From: Yanshouia hominis
Lineage (GTDB): Bacteria > Bacillota > Clostridia > Oscillospirales > Ruminococcaceae
Length of the DNA: 64,000 nt
Assembly: GCA_014385025.1 (NCBI GenBank)
Contig: JACRTB010000007.1
Span: 98,788 to 162,787 of the forward strand
Reading direction: 5' to 3'
Positions within the stretch are counted from its first letter, which is position 1, and every line of letters begins with the position of its first letter. The notes beneath the pieces were generated by a model that was not told the origin of the DNA, ran no database searches, and was given only the letters and a program-made list of their open reading frames with translations. The translations under genes were made by a program, and so were the position numbers. This document shows positions 15,515 through 23,794 of the stretch, piece by piece.

Positions 15515-16055
15515 AAAAGAGCCGCCCCGTTTCCGCCGAAGCGGAAGCGGGACGGCTGGTGTCTGTTGAGCGGTTACATCGTTTCGGGACTGTCGATCTT
15601 CATCATGAGAAGCACATTGCGGATGACCTGCCGGGTGGCAAGGCAGAGGGAGAGGCGCGCCCGCGTGAGGCCGGAGGCCGCCGCACCGGGCACGCTTCTT
15701 TTACAGCAAAAGAGCCGCCCCGTTTCCGCCGAAGCGGAAGCGGGACGGCTGGTGTCTGTTGAGCGGTTACATCGTTTCGGGACTGTCGATCTTCATCATG
15801 AGAAGCACATTGCGGATGACCTGCCGGGTGGCAAGGCAGAGGGAGAGCCGCGCATGCATGAGGCCGGAGGCCGCCGCACCGGGCACGCTTCTTTTACAGC
15901 AAAAGAGCCGCCCCGTTTCCGCCGAAGCGGAAGCGGGACGGCTGGTGTCTGTTGAGCGGTTACATCGTTTCGGGACTGTCGATCTTCATCATGAGAAGCA
16001 CATTGCGGATGACCTGCCGGGTGGCAAGGCAGAGGGAGAGCCGCGCATGCATGAG
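15515..16055. repeat. 193-bp repeat: three copies of the argS 3' end and terminator
   Basis: The sequence starting AAAAGAGCCGCCCCG occurs at 15515, 15708 and 15901, a 193-base period. Each copy has a terminator hairpin (AGCCGCCCCGTTTCCGCC paired with GGCGGAAGCGGGACGGCT in + orientation) and then ~95 bases identical to the last ~31 codons of argS, including its TAA stop (TTA at 15574, 15767 and 15960). The two distal copies end in a ~37-base linker (GCCGGAGGCCGCCGC and on) where the real gene continues. Copies are nearly identical; copy 1 has a few changes. Only the copy at 15901-16055 belongs to the intact gene. Confidence 0.93.
15905..15942 (-). terminator. Terminator of argS (proximal of three copies)
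   Basis: On the minus strand AGCCGTCCCGCTTCCGC pairs with GCGGAAACGGGGCGGCT and is followed by CTTTTGC. It is 18 bases after the argS stop, and the same hairpin recurs at about 15712 and 15519. Confidence 0.85.
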
Positions 16056-17714
16056 ATCGGCGTCGTCGCATTTGCAGCGGCAGGCGTTGTAGAATTTGTG
16101 GAAGCGGGTTGCCGTTTCGATGGCATAATGGGTCAGCCGCGCGGGATCGTAATTCTTCGCGGCCGCGACAATCTCCTCCGGGAAGGCGGCAAGCTCGCGC
16201 ACCAGCTCCCGTTCGGCCGGGTCGGTCAGAAGCAGCAGCCGTTCAGCGGTGGGGGCCTCGGGGGAGATCCCCTCGGCGGCAAGGTTCTTGAGAATCGAGC
16301 AGACCCGGGCGTGCGCATACTGGACATAGTAAACCGGATTCTGGCTCGACTGTTCCACCGCGAGATCGAGGTCAAAATCGAGGGCGGTGCCCGGCTCCCG
16401 CATGTTGAAGAAGAAGCGGGCGGCGTCGATCGGCACCTCGTCGAGCAGATCGGAAAGGGTGATGGCATTGCCTGTGCGCTTGCTCATCCGCACCTGCTCG
16501 CCGCCGCGGGTAAGCCGCACCAGCTGCATCAGCACAATATCGAGCTTGTCCCCGCCGACCCCGAGCGCGTCGAGGGCGCACTTGAGGCGGGCGACATGGC
16601 CATGGTGGTCGGCGCCCCAGACATTGATGCACTTCTCATAGCCCCGATCGACAAATTTGTTCGCGTGATAGGCGATGTCGGCGGCAAAATAGGTCGGGAA
16701 CCCGTTGGCTCGCACCAGAACGTCGTCCTTGAGTTCGAGCTGGTCGATCTGCTTTTGGGTTTTCCCCTGCTTCAGGAGCGCTTCGGTCTGCACCGCGGCG
16801 TTTTTATACCAGACGGCGCCATCCTTTTCATAGGTGTAGCCGCGCCGGGTCAGCTCTTCGACGGCGCGCATCACCGCGCCCGACTCGTGCAGGGTCGTCT
16901 CGGAAAACCAGTTGTCGAAGGTGATGCGGTAACGCCCGAGATCATCCTTCATCTTTTGGATGTTCTTGGGCAGGGCATAGGCAGACAGCACCTTCTTGCG
17001 TTCCTCGCTCGGAAGCGCAAGCAGGCTGTCGCCATGCTCGGCAATGTAGCGTTCCGCGTGGGCGGTGATGTCGGCGCCGTGGTAGCCGTCCTCCGGAAAG
17101 GGAACCGCCTCCTCACCCTGGAAATGCTGAAGGTAGCGGGCCTCGAGCGACTTGGCGAACTTCTCGATCTGGTTGCCCGCGTCGTTGATCAGAAACTCGC
17201 GGGTGCAGCGATAGCCGGCCCAGTCGAGCGCCGCGGCAAGCCCGTCGCCGATCGCGCCGCCCCGGGCGTTGCCCATATGCATCGGCCCGGTCGGATTGGC
17301 AGAGACAAATTCGACCATCACCTTTTTGCCCTCGCCGTAATCGGTGCGGCCGTAGGAATTCCCCTCGGAAAGCACCCGGGCCACAACGTCGGCAAACCAC
17401 CTTTCTGAAACAAAAAGGTTGATGAAGCCGGGACCGGCGGCCTCGGCCCGTTCGAAATGACTTCCCTCAAGGTTCAGGTGGCTGATAATCGCGTCGGCAA
17501 TCGCGCGGGGCGGGCGCCGGAAGGCGCGCGCCGACGCCATCGCGGCGTTGGTCGCAAAATCCCCGTGGGAGGGGTCGGCGGGCTGCTCGATCAAAAAGGC
17601 GGGCAGCGCCTGCTGGGGGGCGGGAAGCGAGCCGTCCGCGACCGCCGCGTCCACCGCCGCGCGGAGGATGGCCTCAAGCTCCTGGCTTGCCTGGCTGATG
17701 GGTCCGTATTTCAT
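15960..17714 (-). CDS. argS: Arginyl-tRNA synthetase
   Basis: A class I synthetase of 584 residues. The N-terminal Add-1 domain (to ~110) is followed by the HIGH-type signature in NPTGPMHMGNARGGAIGD (~120) and the KMSKS-type loop RMSKRTGNAITLSDL (~410). The all-helical DALR anticodon-binding domain closes the protein (FYNACRCKCDDADLMHARL). The longer frame begins at 17789, but AGGAGAG precedes the ATG at 17714 by about 10 bases, giving the normal start MKYGPISQ. It is probably co-transcribed with ddl and the DUF1934 gene. Its 3' end and terminator are duplicated twice downstream. Confidence 0.96.
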   Translation of the reverse strand: MKYGPISQASQELEAILRAAVDAAVADGSLPAPQQALPAFLIEQPADPSHGDFATNAAMASARAFRRPPRAIADAIISHLNLEGSHFERAEAAGPGFINLFVSERWFADVVARVLSEGNSYGRTDYGEGKKVMVEFVSANPTGPMHMGNARGGAIGDGLAAALDWAGYRCTREFLINDAGNQIEKFAKSLEARYLQHFQGEEAVPFPEDGYHGADITAHAERYIAEHGDSLLALPSEERKKVLSAYALPKNIQKMKDDLGRYRITFDNWFSETTLHESGAVMRAVEELTRRGYTYEKDGAVWYKNAAVQTEALLKQGKTQKQIDQLELKDDVLVRANGFPTYFAADIAYHANKFVDRGYEKCINVWGADHHGHVARLKCALDALGVGGDKLDIVLMQLVRLTRGGEQVRMSKRTGNAITLSDLLDEVPIDAARFFFNMREPGTALDFDLDLAVEQSSQNPVYYVQYAHARVCSILKNLAAEGISPEAPTAERLLLLTDPAERELVRELAAFPEEIVAAAKNYDPARLTHYAIETATRFHKFYNACRCKCDDADLMHARLSLCLATRQVIRNVLLMMKIDSPETM

Positions 17715-17785
17715 CTGTTTGCACTCTCCTGCATAGACTCCGGTTTCTGTCCCGCCGAAGGGACGGCGGGACAACGTCCTTTTAT

Positions 17786-18223
17786 TCACTGCGGCGGATC
17801 GGACTTGCCGACCTCCACCTTGATAATCACCTGATGTTCGCTGGCCAGCGCGGTGTTGATATCCATCGCGTAGGAAAAATCAAGTTCTCCGCCGTCGTCG
17901 GTGAGGGTCGAGCGGATCTGCCGCCCGTTGATTCCGACGGTCAGCGCGCCGTAGCCGGTGTCGTAAAAGCACTGGTGGCGGCATCCGCCCTCGACGATGA
18001 GCTGGGTGCTGGCGGGGCCGCTGCGCTGCATCGTCACCCGGTTGGGCTCGACACGCAGGGTGGTGCGGTGGCCCTCAAAGCCGGTGGTCTCGCTTTCCTG
18101 ATAGCTCAGCCAGTAGCTGTTGTTGCGCCGGTAGAATCGGCCGCAGGTCAGCAGCTCGACGACCTCCTGCTCCCCGTCGACCCTCTGGATTCCCTTGATT
18201 GAGATCATCGCGTCTTTTTTCAA
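17786..18223 (-). CDS. DUF1934 family beta-barrel protein (YwiB-like)
   Basis: A 145-residue cytoplasmic protein of the DUF1934/YwiB family, a lipocalin-like beta-barrel of unknown function. Its placement beside argS matches the B. subtilis ywiB-argS pair. The start codon is TTG at 18223, with AAAGGAGAGG upstream. It overlaps the ddl stop in TTGA, so translation is coupled. An internal ATG at 18208 is the alternative start. The body is rich in short alternating strands (ATLRV-, LIVEGG- and TVGING-type segments), as expected for the family. Confidence 0.85.
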   Translation of the reverse strand: MKKDAMISIKGIQRVDGEQEVVELLTCGRFYRRNNSYWLSYQESETTGFEGHRTTLRVEPNRVTMQRSGPASTQLIVEGGCRHQCFYDTGYGALTVGINGRQIRSTLTDDGGELDFSYAMDINTALASEHQVIIKVEVGKSDPPQ

Positions 18224-19290
18224 CGGTTCCTCTCCTTTTTCGCCTCGTGCTCCTCCAGCGCCAGCCCGATCAGCCGGGTGATCAGCCCGCTGTAGGTCAT
18301 CCCCGAGGCGATCATCATTTTGGGGTACATGCTGATCGAGGTGAAGCCCGGCAGGGTGTTGATCTCGTTGAAGAGCACCGAACCGTCCTGTTTGACAAAG
18401 AAATCGACCCGCGACAGCCCCCGGCAGTCAAGCGCCCGGAATACCCGCACCGCAAGCTCCCGGACCCTGCCGGCGCTCTCCCGCGGGATCTGTGCCGGGA
18501 TATAGAGCCGCGCGGTATCGGTCTTGTACTTGGTGTCGTAATCATAGAAGCCATCGGCCGTCACAATCTCGCCGGTGGTCGGAGCCTCCGGGTCGAGATT
18601 GCCGCAGACGGCGCATTCAACCTCCTGAGCGGTAATCAGCTCCTCAACGAGCGCCCGCCGGTCCTCCCGGAAGGCGACCGCGAGCGCCTCGCCGAGCGCG
18701 TGGGCGTCGTCGGCCCGGGAACAGCCGACCGACGAGCCGGAGTTCACCGGCTTGACAAAGCAGGGAAAGCCGAGACTCGCGGCCACCCGCGCGCAGGCCG
18801 CCCGCCGGTCCTCTTCCGCGCAGACCAGCTCCCAGCGGGCCATCGGCACCCCGATCCGTTCGGCGACGATGTGGGTGTAGACTTTATCGAAGGCCAGTGC
18901 CGACGAGGTCACCCGGCAGCCCACATAGGGCAGATTGGAAAGTTCCAGCAGTCCCTGAACCGCGCCGTCCTCACAGTTTTGGCCGTGCATCACCGGAAAA
19001 ACCACATCCACCGGGATGATTCGTCCCTCCGCGGGGACAAGCACCCCTCCGGCCGAACGGTCCGGGGAAAGGATTGCGGGCACGGCGTCCTCCTGCCAGC
19101 GGTCGGCGGCAACCGGAGCCGGGTCCTCTCCGCGGCAGAGCAGCCAGCGTCCGTCGCGGGTCACCCCAAGGAGCAGCGGATCAAAGCGCTCACGGTCGAG
19201 ATTTTCGATCACCGAGGTCGCCGAGCGCAGCGAAACCTCGTATTCGTTGGAAACCCCGCCGAATAAAATTAAAACAGTCTGCCTTTTCAT
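18220..19290 (-). CDS. ddl: D-alanine--D-alanine ligase
   Basis: Makes the D-Ala-D-Ala terminus of peptidoglycan precursors. The 356-residue ATP-grasp enzyme opens with VLILFGGVSNEYEVSLRSA, followed by VMHGQNCEDGAVQGLLE (~105), CFVKPVNSGSSVGCSR (~180), a variable omega-loop region (GFYDYDTKYKTD, whose Tyr suits D-Ala) and the magnesium site LFNEINTLPGFTSISMYPKM near the C-terminus. A GTG at 19299 is possible, but AGGTG is 6 bases before the ATG at 19290. The ligand-specificity loop looks D-Ala-type rather than VanA-type (no D-Lac signature), though this is judged by eye. Confidence 0.94.
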   Translation of the reverse strand: MKRQTVLILFGGVSNEYEVSLRSATSVIENLDRERFDPLLLGVTRDGRWLLCRGEDPAPVAADRWQEDAVPAILSPDRSAGGVLVPAEGRIIPVDVVFPVMHGQNCEDGAVQGLLELSNLPYVGCRVTSSALAFDKVYTHIVAERIGVPMARWELVCAEEDRRAACARVAASLGFPCFVKPVNSGSSVGCSRADDAHALGEALAVAFREDRRALVEELITAQEVECAVCGNLDPEAPTTGEIVTADGFYDYDTKYKTDTARLYIPAQIPRESAGRVRELAVRVFRALDCRGLSRVDFFVKQDGSVLFNEINTLPGFTSISMYPKMMIASGMTYSGLITRLIGLALEEHEAKKERNR

Positions 19291-19313
19291 TCTGATCACC
19301 TCATTAATAGCTT

Positions 19314-19342
19314 ATTCTAGCATAAAACGCGGAATGACACAA
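19314..19342 (-). promoter_or_regulatory. Promoter of the ddl-DUF1934-argS group
   Basis: On the minus strand TTGTGT (19337-19342), a 17-base spacer and TAGAAT (19314-19319), 24 bases before the ddl ATG. Confidence 0.65.
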
Positions 19343-19389
19343 CCGGGAAGGCCGGGTTATTTTTGCTTCTCCGCCTCCGCATCAAAGGA

Positions 19390-19418
19390 TTGTACTTTTT
19401 CCGCAAAGCCGCTATAAT
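19390..19418 (+). promoter_or_regulatory. Promoter of the YifB/ComM gene
   Basis: TTGTAC (19390-19395), a 17-base spacer and a perfect TATAAT (19413-19418), 50 bases before the start codon. Confidence 0.85.
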
Positions 19419-19467
19419 AAGAAACAATGGTTCTGTCAAAAAGCACAGCAGAAAGGAGAAAGAGGAC

Positions 19468-21000
19468 ATGCTTGCCGCCGTCAGCAGCTTTGGCCTTTCC
19501 GGCATCGACGCCTACCCGGTGACGGTGGAAGCCGATCTTTCCCGGGGACTGCCCGCCTTTGAAATTGTCGGCCTGCCGGACGCGGCAGTGAAGGAGGCGC
19601 GGGACCGCGTGCGCGCGGCGATGAAGAACACGGGGCTGGAATTTCCCACCGCGCGGATTGTTCTGAACCTCGCGCCCGCCGACCGAAAAAAGAGCGGAGC
19701 CGCCTACGATCTGGCGATTCTGCTGGCGATTCTCAGGGCGTCGGGCGCCCTCGGCGCGGATCTGTCCGGGGTGGGCGTCCTCGGGGAGCTTTCGCTCGGC
19801 GGAGAGCTGCGCCCCCTGCCGGGCGTACTGCCGATGGTGCTGGGGGCCGGCGCGCTCGGCCTGCGCGAGGTCATCGTCCCCTTTGACAACGCTCCCGAGG
19901 GGGCGGTCGCCCAGGACGTGGAGGTTTACGCGGCAAAGACGGTCGGCGAGGTGCTCGGGCACCTGAGCGGCGGGCGGCGGCTTCCCCGCTGCGGCGCCAT
20001 CCCCTCCGGGCAGGCTCCGCTGCCGCCGGTTCCCGACTACGCCGACGTCAAGGGACAGGCGGAGGCCAAACGCGCCGTCACCGTCGCGGCCGCCGGAATG
20101 CACAACCTTCTGCTGCTTGGGCCGCCCGGCTCCGGCAAAAGCATGCTGGCCCGCCGTCTGCCCTCGATTCTGCCGCCGCCCGGCTACGCCGAACAGGTCG
20201 AAACCACCAAGCTGCATTCGGTTGCCGGGCTGCTGCCCCGCGGGGTCGGCCTGATGGCGCAGCGCCCCTTCCGCTCGCCGCACCACAGCATCTCGGCGGC
20301 GGGGATGGCGGGCGGCGGCGTCTCGCCCCGCCCCGGAGAGGTTTCGCTGGCCCACCACGGGGTGCTGTTTCTCGATGAGCTGCCGGAGTTTTCCCGCCCG
20401 GTGACCGAGGGGCTGCGCCAGCCGCTCGAGGACGGCGCGGTCACCATCTCCCGCGTGGGCGCCCGGATCACCTATCCGAGCCGGTTCATGCTGGTCGCCG
20501 CGATGAACCCCTGCCCCTGCGGCTACTTTGGGCATCCGCAGAAGGCGTGCTCCTGCAAGCCCGCGGCCATCGAACGATATCTCGGCCGGATCAGCGGCCC
20601 GCTGCTCGACCGGATCGACATCCACCTTGAGGTCCCGGCGGTCGATTATGAGAGTCTCACCGCCCGCGCGCCGGGACGGTCCTCCGCCGAGATGCGCCGG
20701 GAGGTCGAAGCCGCCCGCGGCATTCAGCTCGCCCGGTTTTCGGAGCTTGGCGCGGAGGTTTTTTCGAATGCCGCCATCCCGCGCGCGCTGCTTGAGCGCT
20801 GCTGTCCCCTGACCGGGGAGGCCCGGCGGATGCTCCGCCTCGCCTTTGAACGGCTCGGCCTTTCGGCACGCGGCTACGACCGCATCCTGAAGGTGGCCCG
20901 CACCATCGCCGACCTCGACGGCAGTGAAAAAATCGAGAGCGCCCATATCGCGGAGGCGGTGCAGTACCGCTCCCTTGACCGAAAATACTGGAACCGATAA
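19468..21000 (+). CDS. YifB/ComM family Mg-chelatase-like AAA+ ATPase
   Basis: A 510-residue cytoplasmic AAA+ protein. Residues 1-170 form the Lon-protease-like N-domain (FEIVGLPDAAVKEARDRVRAA is its hallmark). The ATPase domain has Walker A GPPGSGKSM (~217) and Walker B GVLFLDELPEF (~296), followed by a zinc-like CPCGYFGHPQKACSC insert (~350) and the C-terminal Mg-chelatase helix domain (LSARGYDRILKVARTIADL). ComM, studied in Gammaproteobacteria, is a branch-migration helicase in natural transformation; the role in clostridia is not established. AAAGGAG precedes the ATG. The next gene starts 13 bases downstream. Confidence 0.93.
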   Translation: MLAAVSSFGLSGIDAYPVTVEADLSRGLPAFEIVGLPDAAVKEARDRVRAAMKNTGLEFPTARIVLNLAPADRKKSGAAYDLAILLAILRASGALGADLSGVGVLGELSLGGELRPLPGVLPMVLGAGALGLREVIVPFDNAPEGAVAQDVEVYAAKTVGEVLGHLSGGRRLPRCGAIPSGQAPLPPVPDYADVKGQAEAKRAVTVAAAGMHNLLLLGPPGSGKSMLARRLPSILPPPGYAEQVETTKLHSVAGLLPRGVGLMAQRPFRSPHHSISAAGMAGGGVSPRPGEVSLAHHGVLFLDELPEFSRPVTEGLRQPLEDGAVTISRVGARITYPSRFMLVAAMNPCPCGYFGHPQKACSCKPAAIERYLGRISGPLLDRIDIHLEVPAVDYESLTARAPGRSSAEMRREVEAARGIQLARFSELGAEVFSNAAIPRALLERCCPLTGEARRMLRLAFERLGLSARGYDRILKVARTIADLDGSEKIESAHIAEAVQYRSLDRKYWNR

Positions 21001-21012
21001 GGAGGCCCACCC

Positions 21013-21591
21013 ATGAGTCCCATGACCTTCGAATATCAGATCAATATGCGTGAATACCACACCGCCGTATATTTTGGATTCGTCAACCGCTACCGCACCA
21101 TGCTGCAAATTTTTCTCGTTGTCGCGGCGGTGGCGCTGCTCTGCGCCGCCGGCGGCTTCTTCGGGGTGATTCCGGTCATCCGGTTTCCCTCCTACATCTT
21201 TCTGGGGTATCTGGTCTGGCTGCTCATCCTGCTCGCTCAGGTCGAGCATGGAGTGCTCAAAATGACCAAGCTGCCGGAAAATCCGATCAACAGAACCCTC
21301 CGCCTGACCTTCGGCCGCGACCAGCTCAAGGTGGAAACGCCCTCGAACGCCGATAAGGCAGTGCACCAGATTGCCAATCTTTTCTTTGTGTTTGAGCTTT
21401 CAAACCTCTTTATGATTTATTTGGACCCCGCAAACACCATTTTGATTCCGGTCCGGGTCATGGACGGCGAGCAGCGCGCCGCGCTGCGTGAAAAGTTCCG
21501 CGACAGCCTGCACGACCGTTTCCAAACGCGGTTCGGGCAGATGAAGGCGCCCAAGATCCGACCGCTCACCGGGGGCAGACGCTTTTTCTGA
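21013..21591 (+). CDS. YcxB-like family membrane protein
   Basis: A 192-residue protein with two transmembrane helices near the N-terminus (~30-52 and ~58-80) and a soluble C-terminal domain. The layout and the segment VHQIANLFFVFELSNLFMIY followed by ILIPVRVM resemble the YcxB-like C-terminal domain of Firmicutes membrane proteins of unknown function. AAGGAGG lies right after the yifB stop, 7 bases before this ATG, so the two genes form an operon. No function can be inferred. Confidence 0.7.
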   Translation: MSPMTFEYQINMREYHTAVYFGFVNRYRTMLQIFLVVAAVALLCAAGGFFGVIPVIRFPSYIFLGYLVWLLILLAQVEHGVLKMTKLPENPINRTLRLTFGRDQLKVETPSNADKAVHQIANLFFVFELSNLFMIYLDPANTILIPVRVMDGEQRAALREKFRDSLHDRFQTRFGQMKAPKIRPLTGGRRFF

Positions 21592-21618
21592 GACGGCGAT
21601 CCGGATTTCTTTTCCTGA

Positions 21619-21680
21619 ATGGAACAAAAACGCGGGGGATGCCACGATATTCGTGGCATCCCCCGCGTTTTTGTTCCCAT
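21619..21680. terminator. Bidirectional terminator with a 27-bp near-perfect stem
   Basis: GGAACAAAAACGCGGGGGAT and its complement ATCCCCCGCGTTTTTGTTCC extend to GCCACGA / TCGTGGC around a TAT loop. A/T tracts lie within both arms. It ends the yifB operon. Confidence 0.85.
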
Positions 21681-21689
21681 GGCTTTGAC

Positions 21690-21925
21690 GGACAGAAGCA
21701 CCGGCTTTGCTGGTGAGAAAAGGATTTCGCTTCAAGCCGCGGGCGAAGCGGGCAGCGGACAGCAAACTCCGGAATGCGGTGGGAGGTCGTCGGAACGGTG
21801 CCGGCCCGTTTATGGACGGCTCATGATGCGAATGAAAGAAATTTCGGCGTGTCTTGAGCCTCCTGCCGAATCATGCCCTTCCGGGACTGGCGCATACCGC
21901 GCGTTCAACGCGCGGTTATGATGTT
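21690..21925. mobile_element. Degenerate non-autonomous IS200/IS605-like element (no transposase)
   Basis: The left side has an imperfect hairpin CACCGGCTTTGCTGGTG followed by AGAAAAGGATTTCGCTTCAA. The right side has AATCATGCCCTTCCGGGACT and then the palindrome CCGCGCGTTCAACGCGCGG (21897-21915). The same pair of ends, in the same order, occurs at about 62420-62755, and the left end again at 63885. Subterminal hairpins instead of inverted repeats, and a short AT-rich word after the left hairpin, are features of IS200/IS605 ends. The element is about 235 bases and codes for nothing. The family assignment is inference. Confidence 0.5.
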
Positions 21926-22160
21926 CCGGCCGTTCTTCCGCCCGGCGGCGCCGACGCCGAGAATTGTTCGTTTTTTCAGCCGGTTTGTTCGCTGCGCCCG
22001 ATGCTCCGGCGCCGCCGGTGCGGGCTGTCCGGCCTGCGGCAGAGCCTTCCGCGGCCTGCCGCCCGGAGCGGCCGCGCCCCCGGCTTCGGTTCCCCCGCGA
22101 AGCCGCCGGGGATTCCCCCCGCCCGCGGCCCTGTCGGAAACCTGCATCGTCCGCCCCTTT

Positions 22161-22532
22161 TCATTCGGAAACCGGTGGCCCTCCACATGTTTCATCCGCG
22201 CCGTCTTCCCGCAGCCTCTCCTGCCAAAGCTCGAACAGCGCCCCGATATCCTGCGCAAACTCCCGGTCGGTCTGCGTCTCATCTTTTTTCAGCTCCTCGA
22301 GCACCTCAAAGGTAAAGCCGCCGGGGCCGTGCCTCTTCCATGCGGCCGCCGCCGCGGGTTCCGGACAGGAACCCACCGACACCGAAAACGCAAAGCGGTT
22401 CTGCGAGCCGCGCAGATCGGTGGAGCCATGCAGCCAGCTTTCCCGCGCAGCGTCGCAGCGGATGCGGAACACCCCTCCCACGACGGTACGGCCGCGGTAG
22501 GCATCCTTCCACTCCTTTCTGGCAGAACACAT
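22161..22532 (-). CDS. Small GIY-YIG-nuclease-like protein
   Basis: A 123-residue protein resembling short Firmicutes proteins annotated as GIY-YIG family: VVGGVFRIRCDAARESWLHGSTDLRGSQNRFAFS, then GPGGFTFEVLEELKKDETQTDREFAQDI, give the strand-helix pattern with the conserved FxFxVLEELxK. The signature tyrosines of catalytic GIY-YIG enzymes are not evident at the first strand (GGVFRI), so nuclease activity is doubtful. AGGGAGG lies 9 bases before the ATG. It is monocistronic. Role unknown. Confidence 0.7.
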   Translation of the reverse strand: MCSARKEWKDAYRGRTVVGGVFRIRCDAARESWLHGSTDLRGSQNRFAFSVSVGSCPEPAAAAAWKRHGPGGFTFEVLEELKKDETQTDREFAQDIGALFELWQERLREDGADETCGGPPVSE

Positions 22533-22649
22533 GGCCTGTTTCCTCCCTTCATACTGTGGTCAAAATTATTGTAAAAGAAACTTCGGGAAAACGCAATCCA
22601 CGCTCAGTGGAGAAACGCGAAACCCGTCACAATTTGCGATGGAAAATTC

Positions 22650-22678
22650 TTGAAATTTTGGAATAAAAATGGTATCTT
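22650..22678 (+). promoter_or_regulatory. Promoter of the Noc/ParB-like gene
   Basis: TTGAAA (22650-22655), a 17-base spacer and TATCTT (22673-22678), 54 bases before the ATG, in an AT-rich segment. Confidence 0.7.
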
Positions 22679-22732
22679 ATGAAATACGGGAAGGACAAGC
22701 CTTCTCACAGATTTCGGCAGGAGGGCGTTTCG

Positions 22733-23584
22733 ATGGTATCCTTCCCACGCTTTGAATCGAACAGCAGAATCCGCAGGCTCGAGGTCGGTCTGATCGACCC
22801 CAACCCGGCCCAGCCGCGCAGGAGCTTCTCCCGGCAGTCCCTCGAGGAGCTGGCCGGGTCCATCCGGGCAAACGGGCTTCTCTCCCCCATCGCGGTGCGC
22901 CGGACCGGGGACCGCTATCAGCTCATTGCCGGGGAGAGGCGGCTGATGGCCTTCCGCCTGCTCGGGGAAAGCCATATCCCCGCGATCATCGAACAGGCCG
23001 ACGACCAGCGCAGCGCGGCGCTGGCCATTGTCGAAAACCTTCAGCGGCAGCAGCTCAATTTTTATGAGGAGGCGCGGGCCATCGCTACCCTCATGGAATC
23101 CGGGCCGCTGACTCAGAAGCAGGCGGCGGAACAGCTCGGCCTCTCCCAGCCCGCCGTCGCCAACAAACTGCGGCTTCTGAAGCTGCCCGAGCCGGTCGCC
23201 CTTATGTTGATTGAGGCAGGTGCGGGCGAGCGGCACGCCCGGGCGCTGCTTCCGCTTGAGGGGGACCGGCTTCTCCGGGCCGCCCGGCAGGTAGCTGAGC
23301 GCCGCCTGAGCGTCGTTCAGACCGAACGCCTCGTTGAGGAGCTGCGGCGTGAACCGCAGCCGCGCAAGGGCGGACGGATCGTCGTGCTCAAGGATTTCCG
23401 CCTCTTCACCAATTCGATCGAGCGGGCAGTGGACCTGCTGCGGCAGGCCGGTGTGGGGGCAAAGGCCGAAAAATCCGAGGACGGCGACACCATCACCTAT
23501 ACTATCACCATTCCGAAGCAGGAGGTCCGGCGGCCCCCTCTTCACCCCTGCGATCAGACTCCGACTCTCCGGTCGGTGTTTTGA
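22733..23584 (+). CDS. ParB/Spo0J family DNA-binding protein, Noc-like
   Basis: A 283-residue protein. ParB N-domain: VGLIDPNPAQPRRSFSRQSL (~16-35), SIRANGLLSPIAVRR (~42) and the CTP-binding GERRLMAFRLLG (~68). The central HTH is LTQKQAAEQLGLSQPAVANKLRLLKLP (~125-150), followed by EGHARALL-type residues (ERHARALL) and a C-terminal dimerisation region ending in basic/acidic TYTITIPKQE. No parA lies nearby, and the gene is not next to gidB/rnpA as canonical noc or spo0J are, so it is either a dispersed Noc paralogue or an orphan ParB. AGGAGGG precedes the ATG at 22733; an in-frame ATG at 22679 lacks a ribosome site. Confidence 0.88.
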   Translation: MVSFPRFESNSRIRRLEVGLIDPNPAQPRRSFSRQSLEELAGSIRANGLLSPIAVRRTGDRYQLIAGERRLMAFRLLGESHIPAIIEQADDQRSAALAIVENLQRQQLNFYEEARAIATLMESGPLTQKQAAEQLGLSQPAVANKLRLLKLPEPVALMLIEAGAGERHARALLPLEGDRLLRAARQVAERRLSVVQTERLVEELRREPQPRKGGRIVVLKDFRLFTNSIERAVDLLRQAGVGAKAEKSEDGDTITYTITIPKQEVRRPPLHPCDQTPTLRSVF

Positions 23585-23608
23585 TGATAGATACCCCGCT
23601 GATTGACA

Positions 23609-23645
23609 CGAAGGAGGGCCGTCCTTTCAGGACGGCCCTCCTTCG
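23609..23645. terminator. Terminator after the ParB-like gene
   Basis: CGAAGGAGGGCCGTCCT, loop TTC, AGGACGGCCCTCCTTCG: a perfect 17-bp stem 24 bases after the stop. Confidence 0.75.
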
Positions 23646-23794
23646 TGCGTATCCCCGCTTCCGACCGCCGAACCCTTTCAATGAGTGCCCGCCGGTCGCC
23701 GCAGGCGGGCCGGCTCTCCGGCCTTCGCCTGGCGTTTGACCTTTTCTCCGGCAGCCCGGAAAGCATCCGCCGCCGCAGGCGGGGCCGCGCGCTT

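Larger units (their letters stand above)
21592..22160. other. 569-base non-coding region: terminator, IS200-like remnant, GC-rich spacer
   Basis: It holds a bidirectional terminator (21619-21680), a degenerate IS200/IS605-like element (about 21690-21925) and then a very GC-rich stretch (21930-22160) in which several open frames exist but none shows a ribosome site or protein-like composition. Confidence 0.6.

Noticed and set aside
15559..15955. Open frames inside the argS-derived repeats
   Set aside because: They arise because the 193-base unit lacks stops in one frame; no ribosome site, and the real content is duplicated argS tail plus terminator.
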